Assembly: GCA_963377175.1 (NCBI GenBank)
Contig: CAUJNA010002935.1
Location: 124,001-188,000 of the forward strand
Direction of reading: 5' to 3'
Origin: Effrenium voratum
Lineage: Eukaryota; Sar; Dinophyceae; Suessiales; Symbiodiniaceae
Length of the DNA: 64,000 nucleotides
Shown here: piece after piece, positions 54,701 through 63,844 of the stretch
How the letters are laid out: each line of letters opens with the position of its first letter
How positions within the stretch are numbered: position 1 is the stretch's first letter
Program-made: the position numbers and the translations under genes
Notes under the pieces: generated by a model
What the model was told of the DNA's origin: nothing
The model's database searches: none
Seen by the model: only the letters and a program-made list of their open reading frames with translations

Positions 54701-57700
54701 AGGACCGATTAGCTTACTTGGTGGTGGTCATGGACCCTTTGACTTAGTCTTTTGCAGGTCTGCACAAAGACTCACTCCCCTTTTTGGGACTGTCAACTCT
54801 TCGGAAGACAATTGTGGCAAACTTGTTCTGGCCAACCCACTCGGGGAGCGCGAAGAAGTTAAAGCCACCAGATACTTAAACCTTTTGGGAGTTTGCGCTG
54901 CTTGGGGCGGGTTGGGCTTATGACAAAAAGCTGTGTAACCCAACTAGCTGGGTGCTAAATAGGCCAGAATAATTCGGCCGAAAGGAAGCCAACAGGGCAT
55001 GGAAAAGACCCCCAACTTGGCAGTGTCCCTTTTAGGTGCCTTTTGATTGGATTTCTGATAGTTTGCAAACAGTCCCAGGTGTGCTTGTTTGTTTGTTTGA
55101 AGGCTACAGGCCAAAGATGTCTTTCAGCCTTGGCCCGCGGCAGCCTCACGTCTGCGGCAATTTCCGGGAGAATTCGCTCAATTTTTGTGATAGCTCAATG
55201 CAGACGCCAAATCTCTATAACCCTCCGGTCCCCTCATTGGGGGTTGCTTACCGGATTCCTGTTTCAGTTGGGGGAAGACTGATCATTCACATGTTTCTTG
55301 TTGTTTCCCCAATGATCATCGAACGTAGAATGCAGGACGTTTTGATCAGCCACCTTTTTTGCAGGTCGCAGCTTCAGACAATTGGAACCGCACATCGCGG
55401 CACCCGAACCATGAGGCTTTTCCAACGACCGCCCTTGAGAATGATTAGTACCATGGTCAACCAGCCCCCTTTACCAGGACAAGACCCATATAAGGCGATT
55501 ATTGACATGCCACCCCAAGAACTTGCCTTTGAAAGCTATGTAAAACCCACTCCAAGGAGTGCCCCCAAAAAGAGGCTTTGTCTTGCTGAACTCCATGTGA
55601 AGCCACCGCAAACGCCAAAAAGGCTGCCATGGCACGGCCACTTCTCTCGGCTCCAGGTATGGGATTCTCGCCAGGTCCGGCGGCTGATTTCGAGGCCTGG
55701 TTCCGCTTGTGAGGGGCCCTTAAAATTGAGCAGTTTGAGGGTGGTGCACCTCAAGCCCCGAACGGCCGTGTTGCTTTTTTGTTTAAGGGCAAAGGCCGTA
55801 AGGCCGTGTTTGGCCCGTACTTGCCCGAACGGCTGTTTTTGTTTAAGTCATTTGCTGTATTTGCCCGTGTGGAACCCGTGTTTTTTAAAGTATTGAAAGA
55901 AATCCGTGGAGACTGGTATAACCATTGTTTCTGGCCAGCAAAGTACCTTTTGTGGCTGGTCCCCGGAATTATTTTTGGTCACTTTGCTGGCAGAGGAAAT
56001 TGCTGTCTGCTTAAGGCGATTTCGATTTGCCGCGTTTGGAAGGAAAATTAACTGAAGAGTCTCAGAGTTAGTCCAGATCTGTTGTGGTGCCTCCCCATGT
56101 TCCTTGCTTTTTCGCGAACCGGCGGCTTGACAAAATGAGCAAACCTTGCAAGGTGGCACACACACACACACGAATGCTGGGGTCCAAATAAGCGCACCCT
56201 ACTTCTGGCCACTTATTCAGTGCCACCCTGTTTTCCCTTTTGTTTGGTTTCCTGTACGAAACATAGTCAGCCCCAAGAATGTTCCCTTTCTCCACCAGGG
56301 GTTGCTGGCAGGGTCAGCGTGTTGATTTTCATGCGCGCGCGTTGTGCGCCAGGACTCCATCGGCGGATTGCTGACAGGCTTCATAGCGATGCCTTTGGAT
56401 ATGGGCGTTGCGGGTGTCTACCCAGAAACGTGGGAAATTTGGCGCCTCCCACCCCGAAACATGGAAATTGCTGGAGGTCTCTCCTTCTAGAGGAAAAGTG
56501 CTCTCCACCACACCCCGGTCAGGTTCCGTCTTATTTTTGACGGGGGGGGGGGGGGGTGACCAGCAGAACAAAAGGTGGGCTGCTGGGGTTGTCTAAGAGA
56601 AGCTGCAGCTCGGCGAGAGGTCCTTTCGCAAGGCTCGCATTGTGAGGGGACTTGTTTGATCCTCCCAGGCATCTACATATAGATATTGGATATTTGTTGG
56701 CTCACCCTGCTGTAGACCACTGTGCCACCTGTGCCTCCATGCAGGGTTGGTAGGACTCCATCAAGATTATTTTGGCGCAAGATGCCTCCAATCGCCCCTT
56801 TTTGTAAGCTACGCTGTCTCATGAGTTCAAGAGCTCCGCACCCACAAACATGGCTGTTTCTTTGATTCCATGTCTTTGGGTGGTACGTAGTTCATGACCT
56901 TTCGTTATTCTCAAAAGGAAACAAAACCAACAGGGGAGGTGTAACGGTTTGAGTTTTCCAGACCACCTATGAATCACCCAGGTCCATTTGCAGGGCAGTC
57001 ATTGAGCTGATTCCCGCTGACCAAGTGCCCTTTTGCCGCAGGGCAGTCATTGAGCTGATTCCCGCTGACCAAGTCCAGGCCTTCCACCGGAGCACTTCGC
57101 GAAACGGGAGGAGGAGAGAAGCGGTCCTGTCCACTAGACAGAGGACAGCACACTTACCCTCCCAGCAATTAACATGGAACCTGACAACGGGGTCCTGCAA
57201 GACCAATTTCCTTTGACAGGGACGTCAGGTTCCATGAGTTGGTGGGAGGGTAAAGCTCTCGTTGGCAGGTTCGCCAATGCTGAACCCGAAAAGGGCGGAA
57301 GTTTTTCTACGTCGCTTGGCTGGACCAACTTGGGGGCATGAGGGATTGACTGAATTCTGCACGCAAATCTCCAACATATCAGGGTGATTCGCTTGTTTTC
57401 CCATGTCCATTGTGAGATTCGTGTATTTTGACCGCGGTTCGCACTACAGAGCCTTTAGCTAGTCGCGAAGCAGGTTCCAACCAATCTGCTGGTAGACGGG
57501 TGGTATCGGGTTGTGACTGAAGAGCCCCAACTTCATTTTGATTAAAGCACGCGAGCGTTGACTAACAACTTGGTGAAGAGTTAGCCAGTGGCCCCGTTAC
57601 TTGATACCACATTGTGCCCCCCATGTTCCTCAGTCGCCTTTATCGAGGATGTCTCACCCTGCGCAGTGTTGCCACCGAACCTGCATTCAAGTGTACTGCA

Positions 57701-60586
57701 ACACTAGCGAACAAGAAGCTTCCGCTCCCTTTTCATAAAATAGTCGAGGACTCACACATGATTAAGGCCCTTTACTCGGGGTCTCCCCTATGTCCGGTTC
57801 GAGAATTAGTGGGGTGCCCACGTGTCTTCCACTCCGGGCTCATGTTTAGCTGTGGCAATGGCAAAGGATCAGCCTTGACGGAATGCCCCTGAACTGAACC
57901 ATCCCTATCAAGGGATCCCTGGGTTCCTTCCCCAATTTGGGCCAGATCTTGCACACATCAAATCCCGCATCCCATGGCAGGAGCATACACAAACATGGCA
58001 GCCTTCATTGAGGAGCGCGAGCGATACTCCATAGGCATATGTTGTTTCTTGCTTTTTTAAGCCTACTTTTTTTAGGCAGGCTTAACGAGAAACCAAAACG
58101 AAAGTCATTGACAGTCCCCCTACTTGGACGAGCCATACCCACATGTTTTTTCAGCTTTAAGGCTGCACTGAATGTCCTGCCCAGCTTGTGCAGCTGTGTT
58201 ACCAGCCCAGTTGTTGGCCCAAAACCACTTGAGCTTTGTCTTATATAGGGCTGGATCTTTGATGTGTGTTTTGGACAAGTTGTTTCCCTGCTAACCTGCA
58301 AAACCATTAACTTTTTGAGCAGGAGAATAGACCATGAAGTTTAGTTGCGCTTTTTGTGTGTATTTCTGCGTTGCCATCACTTGGTGTGTCTCCTACTTAT
58401 CGCCTTTTTGCTTGCGGCGCTTCACGCATGGCGGGACCTGCGCAGTGGGGGGGGACGGATCCAAGCACCCGTGGGATTTTGGAGCAACGGGTATCCTTTG
58501 TGCCCATGTTTTGTTGCATTGATTTTTTCGGCTTTGTCAAGGCTACCCAGAAGAAAACATAAAAGACGAGGAAGCACAACATCGACTTGCACATCTCACC
58601 CCATTCATTGCCGGGTGACAAATGTTGAGGGCAGCTTTGCGGCTTATTCATGAATCTGCCGCGATGCATGCAGGTCTTCCGTTCAGCAGCATGTTTCCGG
58701 AAGGTTTGACATGATATAAGTTTGCTGAGAATGCGAATGAACTTGGAACATCAGATGTATGTACTGAACGGTCGAACAACCCTCTCTAGATGCTCTTGTT
58801 CAATGAAATTGTGGGAGTTGGAAGGGGGAACTTGCAGTGAGTCGGTGCTCCTCCCAGTGGTGAGGTTACAAGGGAGAAAGAACATCATGGAGGGGGGACC
58901 TTTCTGTGTCCTGTCGGACCTGAAAGGCGGGCGCATGCTTTGCCCGGCATGTCCCAATGTGGCTATGAACTTAGATGGTTTGAACTCCCTCCAAGATGGT
59001 GGACATAAATCCCAGGTAAATAATGTACACCAAGTGGTTCCCAGTTCAATTGGGTGTGTGTGTGCGATTGTATTTGAGGGTACCGTATTTGTTTGTTTTT
59101 TGGTGGCTTTCAAGGGGAGCCGAAAGGAAGACAGCCAAGTGGGAGAGGTCCGATATTTTGACACATGTGCAGCAGCCACATTCGATCCCCTTTGCTGCGC
59201 ACCCCAAGGATGTCGCGCTGAGAGCGCGAGTGCGGCGCATGGCGCGTGGGTGGACGTCGGAGTCCGAAGGTGCGCCGGGCAAAACGAGGGCCAGGCATTC
59301 CCATGAAGATGTGCAGGGTGTAGCGCTGGGTCCCTGACATTGAACATGTTGGGTTGTCCGCAAAATTACTCTTGGGGGTCGCGTTGCTTTGAACCACCAG
59401 CTTGTTAACTTCGATGTATAAACCCAAACGCGTCTGCCTTGGTGCCTCGAGCAAGACGGCGCTTGAACATAATTAATTCCAACTGGGACATCCGGATGGC
59501 CGCGGGCCACAGGGTTTCACAGGTCGCTCCTGTTGCTCAGTTGCCCAGTAGCCGTGGCATCCCTTTTTGGGATGGGTTCATCTTGAAACCTAAACGGCCC
59601 AAGAGGCGCCTTGCTTTCCTCAACCACCACTGGGCTTCTGATTGGCTCGCTCCTAGATGGCCGAAGAATTCGTCAGGCCCGACTTTCTTTGGAGCGAGCT
59701 CCGATTCCCTTGCCGGGCGGGGATCCTTGATTTGATCGGAGTTTCACTGGGTCCCCGGATGTCATTTCATGGACCCAGTTCCAGAATTTGCGAGAAAAAG
59801 AAGTCGCGAGGTAGAGGGAGGGGTGGGGCAGCTAGTTCGGGTCCGGAACAGATCGCTGCATATTAAGATGTGAAGCTGATAATTCGGACATTCAGAGCAG
59901 TTAATGTGTAAGTTTGCCCAGTGCGTATACATGTGTTGTGCGCCTTCAACTACCGTCAACATGTGGGTGTTGCTCGTCCAAGCTAAGTTTCTTCCAAAGC
60001 GAGAAAGCTTCTAATAACCTAAATCCACCTTTGGGATTTGAGCCAATCCTTGCATTCAAGGCTTGGCCAGGGTCTCGTTGGACCAAGTTTGACCACCTGG
60101 GTGAGTCTGGCACACTTTGTAGATTTGCCATGCTGGTATGGCGGGCAACGCCACGCAAGCCGACTAAACCTGCCCCGTCCAGTGCCCCAATGACAGCAGG
60201 CGGAAGGCCAAGATCGAACGTAATCAAACCCAAAAGCCATATTGTCTTCAGGAGTCCTCTTTTTGGAAGACTCCGTGTTTCGTTCGAGCGAGTTGTGCTT
60301 ATGGCTTGTCCTTCATCAGCACTGGTGAAAAAGGCATCTTCAGACCCATGGCCACAGCCCTAAACTCCGGAAGGTCTCTGAGAATCTTTGCGGATTGGAG
60401 GGGTGGGAGGGGGGGGCTTCCTTGGGTTGCATTTGTTCTCTGACTTGCTGAGTTCATGGCGAATCCACTGGATGAGAAGAAACTTTCTTTGGCGGGTTGG
60501 CTCATTGGCCCATATGCCGCTCCGGCTCGGCGCTGCGGCTACTTGAGGGCCCTCAGCCGTTGCCCTTCGGCACATGAACTGCCCGC
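38762..60586 (+). CDS. Unrecognised multi-exon gene with N-terminal hydrophobic segment (17 phase-consistent exons, 3' partial)
   Basis: Exons at 38762-38869, 39552-39612, 40673-40726, 41561-41664, 42208-42290, 43612-43672, 44744-44807, 47140-47269, 50786-50852, 51640-51690, 53838-53895, 55128-55186, 56353-56429, 57042-57091, 57634-57692, 59209-59269 and 60548-60586 keep one open frame of about 395 codons. Each is GC-rich, bounded by AG and GT or GC, and agrees in phase with its neighbours. The N terminus has FSVGVALGATVACLLS, probably a signal peptide or anchor. NPVRWELGHT in exon 3 loosely recalls the histidine-containing turn of DinB_2/EgtB-like proteins, but later exons do not clearly continue that fold. 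I do not recognise the family. The chain was assembled partly by phase, so individual exons, especially 6, 14, 15, 16 and 17, may be wrong. The 3' end was not found. Confidence 0.5.
38870..39551 (+). other. Gene 3 intron 1
   Basis: 682 bases ending in ttggtttgg-rich simple sequence (39360-39535) directly before exon 2. Confidence 0.5.
39552..39612 (+). CDS. Gene 3 exon 2
   Basis: Reads ATGELYARLERDPSRPRYAG between acceptor gattgccag and a GC donor (gccaaa), phase 1. It is a clear GC-rich island inside TTGG-rich simple sequence. Confidence 0.65.
39613..40672 (+). other. Gene 3 intron 2, with GGAA microsatellite and a direct repeat
   Basis: Contains a GGAAA/GGAA microsatellite at 39931-40026 and a duplicated segment of about 60 bases at 40467-40527 and 40587-40647 (sharing gatacctacaaa and tcaatggatcc), ending just before exon 3. 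Confidence 0.6.
40673..40726 (+). CDS. Gene 3 exon 3
   Basis: Completes Ala (G|CC) and reads EVMTKRGMNPVRWELGH plus one base. Acceptor tgccaag; GT donor (gtgttt). Reading on would add SVFFRTPP, so a longer exon is possible. Confidence 0.62.
40727..41560 (+). other. Gene 3 intron 3
   Basis: 834 bases; nothing recognised. Confidence 0.5.
41561..41664 (+). CDS. Gene 3 exon 4
   Basis: Completes Thr and reads PTDLLFDGLFKEHAVLVSDG then VQPAPALARAIWPK. Acceptor gtgcccag, GC donor (gcacgt), phase 0. Strong protein-like composition. Confidence 0.65.
41665..42207 (+). other. Gene 3 intron 4
   Basis: 543 bases with a (TA)n tract at about 42116-42134. Confidence 0.5.
42208..42290 (+). CDS. Gene 3 exon 5
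   Basis: Reads EPTADAEPCNMSFDPQGTYY then RLDDSAL plus two bases. Acceptor ttccaag (an AG three bases later is an alternative), GC donor (gccctt), phase 2. The frame stays open beyond the donor for about 50 codons. Confidence 0.55.
42291..43611 (+). other. Gene 3 intron 5
   Basis: 1321 bases; no recognised content. Confidence 0.45.
43612..43672 (+). CDS. Gene 3 exon 6 (two readings possible)
   Basis: In the phase-consistent frame it reads LRVSSNMDVGLMICCLFSID after one base. Another frame reads FCEAAGVLQHGRGPDDLLPL, equally protein-like. Acceptor tgcgag; donor is GC at 43673 or 43676. The frame was chosen only by phase. Confidence 0.4.
43673..44743 (+). other. Gene 3 intron 6
   Basis: 1071 bases; no recognised content. 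Confidence 0.45.
44744..44807 (+). CDS. Gene 3 exon 7
   Basis: Reads ANSPFETRIRLLGSILRREC then A plus one base. Acceptor gcgcag, GC donor (gcagtg). G|TC makes Val with exon 8. Confidence 0.5.
44808..47139 (+). other. Gene 3 intron 7, with GC-rich patch and microsatellites
   Basis: 2332 bases. 44.99-45.32 kb is a GC-rich patch open on both strands. A compound microsatellite lies at 45641-45798 and a TA/TG tract at about 46478-46506. Confidence 0.5.
45641..45798 (+). repeat. Compound tetranucleotide microsatellite
   Basis: (CGTG)n passes directly into (GGTG)n, then (GGAT)n, then (TG)n, over about 158 bases. The open frames through it on both strands are artefacts. Confidence 0.95.
47140..47269 (+). 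CDS. Gene 3 exon 8
   Basis: Reads EADTRVSERCGFGISPPSTR then GVFSVSLGVPRVEPGQSLEA and SD. Acceptor gatttag. The GT donor (gtatcc) is chosen for phase; gtgagc at 47213 is a stronger-looking alternative that would shorten the exon and break phase with exon 9. Confidence 0.5.
47270..50785 (+). other. Gene 3 intron 8
   Basis: 3.5 kb with a (CT)n tract at 49351-49387 and a poly-C run at about 49876-49888. A small GC-rich patch at 49895-49950 (reading HAWRSLGSPLRPVLDPVE after an AG) might be an unassigned exon. Confidence 0.45.
50786..50852 (+). CDS. Gene 3 exon 9
   Basis: Reads SDSAWMNQGSACALEDLGMG then SW. Acceptor gtccgag, GT donor (gtgggg), phase 0. One of the most convincing exons of this gene by composition. 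Confidence 0.65.
50853..51639 (+). other. Gene 3 intron 9
   Basis: 787 bases; no recognised content. Confidence 0.5.
51640..51690 (+). CDS. Gene 3 exon 10
   Basis: Reads AADFEDSVAGLFANSPK. Acceptor tcatcag, GC donor (gccgga), phase 0 on both sides. It sits directly before a TTGG-rich minisatellite. Confidence 0.65.
51691..53837 (+). other. Gene 3 intron 10
   Basis: 2147 bases beginning with the TTGG-rich minisatellite; the rest has no recognised content. Confidence 0.5.
51712..52080 (+). repeat. TTGG-rich minisatellite
   Basis: About 370 bases made of shuffled words ggtttgttt, ggttggtctgg and tgggtttgctcgg. Higher-order units of about 75-110 bases recur. All six frames are distorted: the plus frames read runs of L, V, W, G and C, and the minus frames runs of N, Q, T and P. 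None is a gene. Confidence 0.92.
53838..53895 (+). CDS. Gene 3 exon 11
   Basis: Reads IGARSLCFHQAFKSKGPAG plus one base. Acceptor ctgtcag and a near-consensus GT donor (gtaagg). Confidence 0.6.
53896..55127 (+). other. Gene 3 intron 11
   Basis: 1232 bases; no recognised content. Confidence 0.5.
55128..55186 (+). CDS. Gene 3 exon 12
   Basis: Completes Pro (C|CC) and reads LARGSLTSAAISGRIRSIF. Acceptor ctttcag, GT donor (gtgata), phase 0. A longer open frame in another reading frame overlaps it but looks like chance. Confidence 0.6.
55187..56352 (+). other. Gene 3 intron 12
   Basis: 1166 bases, including a (CA)n tract at about 56156-56171. A 286-codon frame (55036-55896) crosses it but overlaps exon 12 out of frame. 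Confidence 0.5.
56353..56429 (+). CDS. Gene 3 exon 13
   Basis: Reads DSIGGLLTGFIAMPLDMGVA then GVYPE plus two bases. Acceptor gcgccag, GT donor (gtggga). The hydrophobic GLLTGFIAMPL run may be a membrane-associated or buried helix. Confidence 0.6.
56430..57041 (+). other. Gene 3 intron 13
   Basis: 612 bases with a poly-G run at about 56539-56552. Its 3' splice site is present twice, 48 bases apart. Confidence 0.55.
56991..57076 (+). repeat. 48-base duplication of a 3' splice site and exon start
   Basis: cag|ggcagtcattgagctgat and the following cccgctgaccaagt occur at 56991 and again at 57039, in the same codon phase. Confidence 0.9.
57042..57091 (+). CDS. Gene 3 exon 14 (duplicated acceptor upstream)
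   Basis: Reads AVIELIPADQVQAFHR plus one base after an acceptor gccgcag. A 48-base direct duplication places the same acceptor and exon start at 56994, in frame, so use of the upstream site would add 16 residues. GC donor (gcactt) chosen by phase. Confidence 0.55.
57092..57633 (+). other. Gene 3 intron 14
   Basis: 542 bases containing the inverted repeat at 57153-57255. Confidence 0.45.
57153..57255. repeat. Inverted repeat / hairpin, possible MITE-like unit
   Basis: Left arm cttaccctcccagcaattaa then catggaacctgac; the right arm is its near-perfect reverse complement (gtcaggttccatg then agttggtgggagggtaaag). The arms are about 32 bases with a loop of about 38 bases. Confidence 0.8.
57634..57692 (+). 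CDS. Gene 3 exon 15
   Basis: Completes a codon and reads AFIEDVSPCAVLPPNLHSS. Acceptor cctcag, GT donor (gtactg), phase 0. The 3' end is uncertain by a few bases. Confidence 0.5.
57693..59208 (+). other. Gene 3 intron 15
   Basis: 1516 bases; no recognised content. Confidence 0.42.
59209..59269 (+). CDS. Gene 3 exon 16
   Basis: Reads DVALRARVRRMARGWTSESE plus one base: very basic then acidic. Acceptor ccccaag, GT donor (gtgcgc). Other frames are also open, so the assignment rests on phase. Confidence 0.42.
59270..60547 (+). other. Gene 3 intron 16
   Basis: 1278 bases; the 60.46-60.55 kb part has an alternative exon reading. Confidence 0.4.
60548..60586 (+). CDS. Gene 3 exon 17 (last phase-consistent)
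   Basis: Completes Gly and reads PSAVALRHMNCP plus one base. Acceptor cttgag, GT donor (gtgatg). A longer reading in another frame, from 60456 (AGWLIGPYAAPARRCGYLRA), overlaps it and could be the true exon instead. Confidence 0.38.
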
Positions 60587-61639
60587 GTGATGTGTTACGA
60601 TATTTTGCCCAGACCTCCAGTGCTGCCATCTTATTGCTGGGTGCTACCTAGCTGATTTTTGTTGGCTTTCCCAGAAGGAATCCATGGCGAATCAATCAAA
60701 CGGCCGCTGCTTTGCCACCGCGTCAACAAGTCCTTTGTGGCTTGAATGGTATTTATGTACTTGTCTGTAGCCGTCTTGTCACGGAGACGCCATGCCAGAC
60801 ATGTTTTCCCCGTTTGCATCCTGTTGACCTGTTATCCGGCCCCAGTCGCTTTGGGATATACCCCGGGACCACTCCCGTGGCTTCAATCAAAGAATTGGGC
60901 TAGTCCCACAAAGCGCATTCTTAGCAAGTCGCAGGCCATTTTTCCGTAAAAGCTTTAGATCAAGGCCTATGTGGCTTTCCTGAGGCATTTGCACGTTTAT
61001 GAATGTGTTTCTTAAAGTTCAACTTGTAACTTCATGTAGCCATTCTAGCCATGATTTTGGCGGGCAATCTCTCCATCGTGCCGATCCTACCAAACAACCA
61101 TAAACTGAGGCTATCTTTGTGAAGAGTCATGTTTCTTGGTGCCGGCAGCTTTGACCAAAAAGGAATGTCAGCCCTGTGGCCAAGGCGATGCATTGTTTTT
61201 GTTTTTGTGAAGTGTGATAAACTCTATGGCGCCCAGCATTGGGAAATCTGCCAAATGTACAGTGGACATGTCCAAGGTGATCAGCCCGTGCTTCTTGATC
61301 CATGGATTCATATTGCTCGGTTACGCCCGTAATCCGCGAAGCGCTTGGAAGGCATATGTTTCGTTTGACTGTATGTCAGGTTCTATGCTTGTAGGCTACT
61401 TTGTGTCACCTTGAGGTCAAGGTTTTTACTTCTACACCCATCGATCTCGCCGAACGCAAATACAACAAGCGATTCATGGACGGGGTCTTTGAAGTCCAGC
61501 TAGCTGGCTGACAAATATGTAACTGAAAGCCACCGCCAGGCTATTCAGATGGAGACAGTTTATTTGTCTAACCCTCCTGTTTAGCAACCAGAAAAAACCA
61601 GTTGGTGTACTTTACGTCCATTTGGCCGCAGCTTTGCAG

Positions 61640-61691
61640 CCGTTGCTTTCCCGGCCTCAGGCAAGACGCGATGGCCAGCTGGGCAGAGGAG
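61640..61691 (+). CDS. Candidate further exon of gene 3
   Basis: A GC-rich island with acceptor tttgcag. Phase continuing from exon 17 gives VAFPASGKTRWPAGQR up to a GT donor (gtgcaa). Starting at the next AG (61661) gives QDAMASWAEEVQTYQRPGLD instead. One of the two is likely real; I cannot decide which. Confidence 0.35.
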
Positions 61692-62950
61692 GTGCAAACG
61701 TACCAGCGCCCTGGGCTTGACAACTTGAGGCGTTGCAGTTTGGCTGGAAACGGGCAACCCCAGGAGTGAAGGAGTGGTCAGGGTGTATTCTATTGCGGGC
61801 ATGCTTTTCAGGCTGGTTTGAAGGGAAGCCAAAAAGAACACCATTAGGGGCCCCTATTTGTAATGCCCCCTTTGGAGGAAATTGGCTGAGAACAAAAAGC
61901 CTTGTAGTTGTAGGCGTTGTTCTTGTTTAAGTGCATGTTACTATGGTTGCTCATGAACCAGTGACCTCCAAGCAAGGATGAAAGCTTGTAGATTCGTGGC
62001 CATTTCAACAGTCATGATCCCTGTTGCTTGGGCCTTTGCATTTCTTCTCCACGTCACCTGCTGCAAACGATGCGTTGAGATGGAAGCCAACTTTGGGCCC
62101 GTCATTGAAATGGCCAACATTGTGGGCACGGTTGGTCTGCTTGCAGTAACCCAAGCCGAATATCAATCACTGCTAAACTGTCTCAGCAAACATGCAAGTG
62201 CACAGTCCGCCCTTCCACACAAACACCCTACCAATGGGGGCCAGCGCGCTACCATGATTTCGTGGATGGATTCTGCCAAGCATGGCTTGAACAAGGAAAG
62301 ATGTTTTAAACATGTTTATTTGCACCAACATGGCGCCAGCACCCCAAAGTACACGGAAGGCGAATGCCGACCCTTCAGAGACCATGCTATTTGTTCGTGT
62401 TATTTCCTCTTTCGGCTTCGCGTGTGTTTTTACTTGGGATGGCATCCACTCGTTGAATGCGGGTTCACGCGTGTTTTCAATCCACAGCAAATGGCGGAGA
62501 GCATGTTTTCCCACGCAAGCTTCTGACGTTCTGACGTTTTTTTGCAGACAAGCGCTAAGCGGGCAGCACACAAACACAAGTTTGGATTGGCTTAGGGATC
62601 TCACCGGGCTTTTGAACGGGGAGGCTTGTTTTCGAAAATCCGAAACCACGAAAATTGGAGTCACAAAAGGTTACCTAGCATCGAAAGTTGGCTTTGGTCA
62701 TGGCTTCAACCTTTGGTTGAGACTTCCCTATTGGACCTGGGTGTTGGGTTTTTGTGGGGCCGCCTGGGGTTTGATCCTCGGCCCAGGCATGAGAGACGGG
62801 TGAAACTGCACCCGGACCTGTTCAAAGGCCCCACCGTCGGCTCTCCGGCGGGTTAGTGGAATGGGAACCCGGGATAATTCAATTGCTTTTTAGGGAAGTG
62901 TCCCAGGTTTGAGACTCCCCATGTTAATCCACCAGGGTTTTTCTTCCGGG

Positions 62951-63021
62951 CATGAGTAGTGACCATCGTGATTGTGCCGCTGACCTCGGTGATGCTGAGG
63001 GCGTCCACACTGAGTCTAGAA
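62951..63021 (+). CDS. Candidate further exon of gene 3 (weak)
   Basis: After AG at 62949-62950 the sequence reads DHRDCAADLGDAEGVHTES in the phase fitting the previous candidate, or TIVIVPLTSVMLRASTLSL in another frame. GC content is raised relative to flanks. Boundaries are approximate. Confidence 0.25.
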
Positions 63022-63219
63022 TGATTATTGAAACGTGTTTGGCATCTATTGTTTCCGAATGAAGACACATTTCTAGACAAAGCCCCTGGTGTTGGCGGGG
63101 GTGTCGACCGATTTAACTAGTCTAGACACGTGTCAGATAGCTTTGCTTAGTCAAAGGAGCACATTCTGCTAGACTAAGATGCTAGTGATGCTTGGGAGTC
63201 TGCGAGCTTAGAGGTTAGA

Positions 63220-63390
63220 GAAGTTGCAGCATGAAGTTAGATATCAGAGTTGGAGGACAGATAAGGAAGAGTTTAGAGTTAGACGTTAGGAGTCTGAGTT
63301 AGAGGTAGTTCAAGTTAGAGGTAGAGGTTAGGGTTAGAGGTTAGACAAGTTGGAGGTTGGAGTTGGATAGATTTAGAGGTTAGACAAAGC
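63220..63390 (+). repeat. Degenerate gttagag tandem repeat
   Basis: Words gttagaggtt, gagttagagg and ttagacaagtt are repeated with variation over about 170 bases. Confidence 0.8.
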
Positions 63391-63791
63391 CGCTATACCT
63401 CCATGCCAGGTTAATCTTTGTCTCCGCATATCAATCCCAGGACGTTGTTAGGCCACTGTTTTGTCCCTGGTGGCCTCCACTGAAGTTTGCAAAGCCTCCC
63501 CCCCACAAGGACGTCCTAGGTGCTGTATGTTCAGAAGGTCTCCCCCATGCCCAGTTCTGTTCGGGGCTCCGGGCAGCGTGGAACAAGCCATCCACAAATT
63601 CCACGGGCCCAGAACTCCAGGACTCATTCAATGCGCGCCGCAATCAACAAACGCTCTTTGTCAAGTGTTTCGCTTCTCGATGGTTCGGTAAGACCATCAA
63701 TTTGGCCCCAAAAACGGATTGTTGAAACCAGAGCCCGTGAAGGGATTCCTTGCATGTGGACTCGGCGATATGGTTAGAGCAAGGAATTACT

Positions 63792-63844
63792 CAGCTGCGT
63801 TTCTGGGGGCGTACAATACGAAGCTATCATTCATCACCTCGGAG
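63792..63844 (+). CDS. Candidate exon near right edge
   Basis: After acceptor ttactcag the sequence reads AAFLGAYNTKLSFITSEG with a GT donor (gttgag). Another frame stays open from about 63797 to the window end (GGVQYEAIIHHLGGLRSNRS onwards) and may instead be coding. Gene membership is unknown. Confidence 0.35.

Noticed and set aside
55036..55896. 286-codon plus-strand open frame
   Set aside because: It overlaps the better exon 12 in another frame, has no recognisable domain, and shows no exon-like GC rise over most of its length. A chance open frame in intron sequence is more likely.
61978..62526. 182-codon plus-strand open frame with a hydrophobic N-terminal stretch
   Set aside because: Composition is like the surrounding intron, with many Cys and His and no family motifs. 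Not supported as a gene without transcripts.
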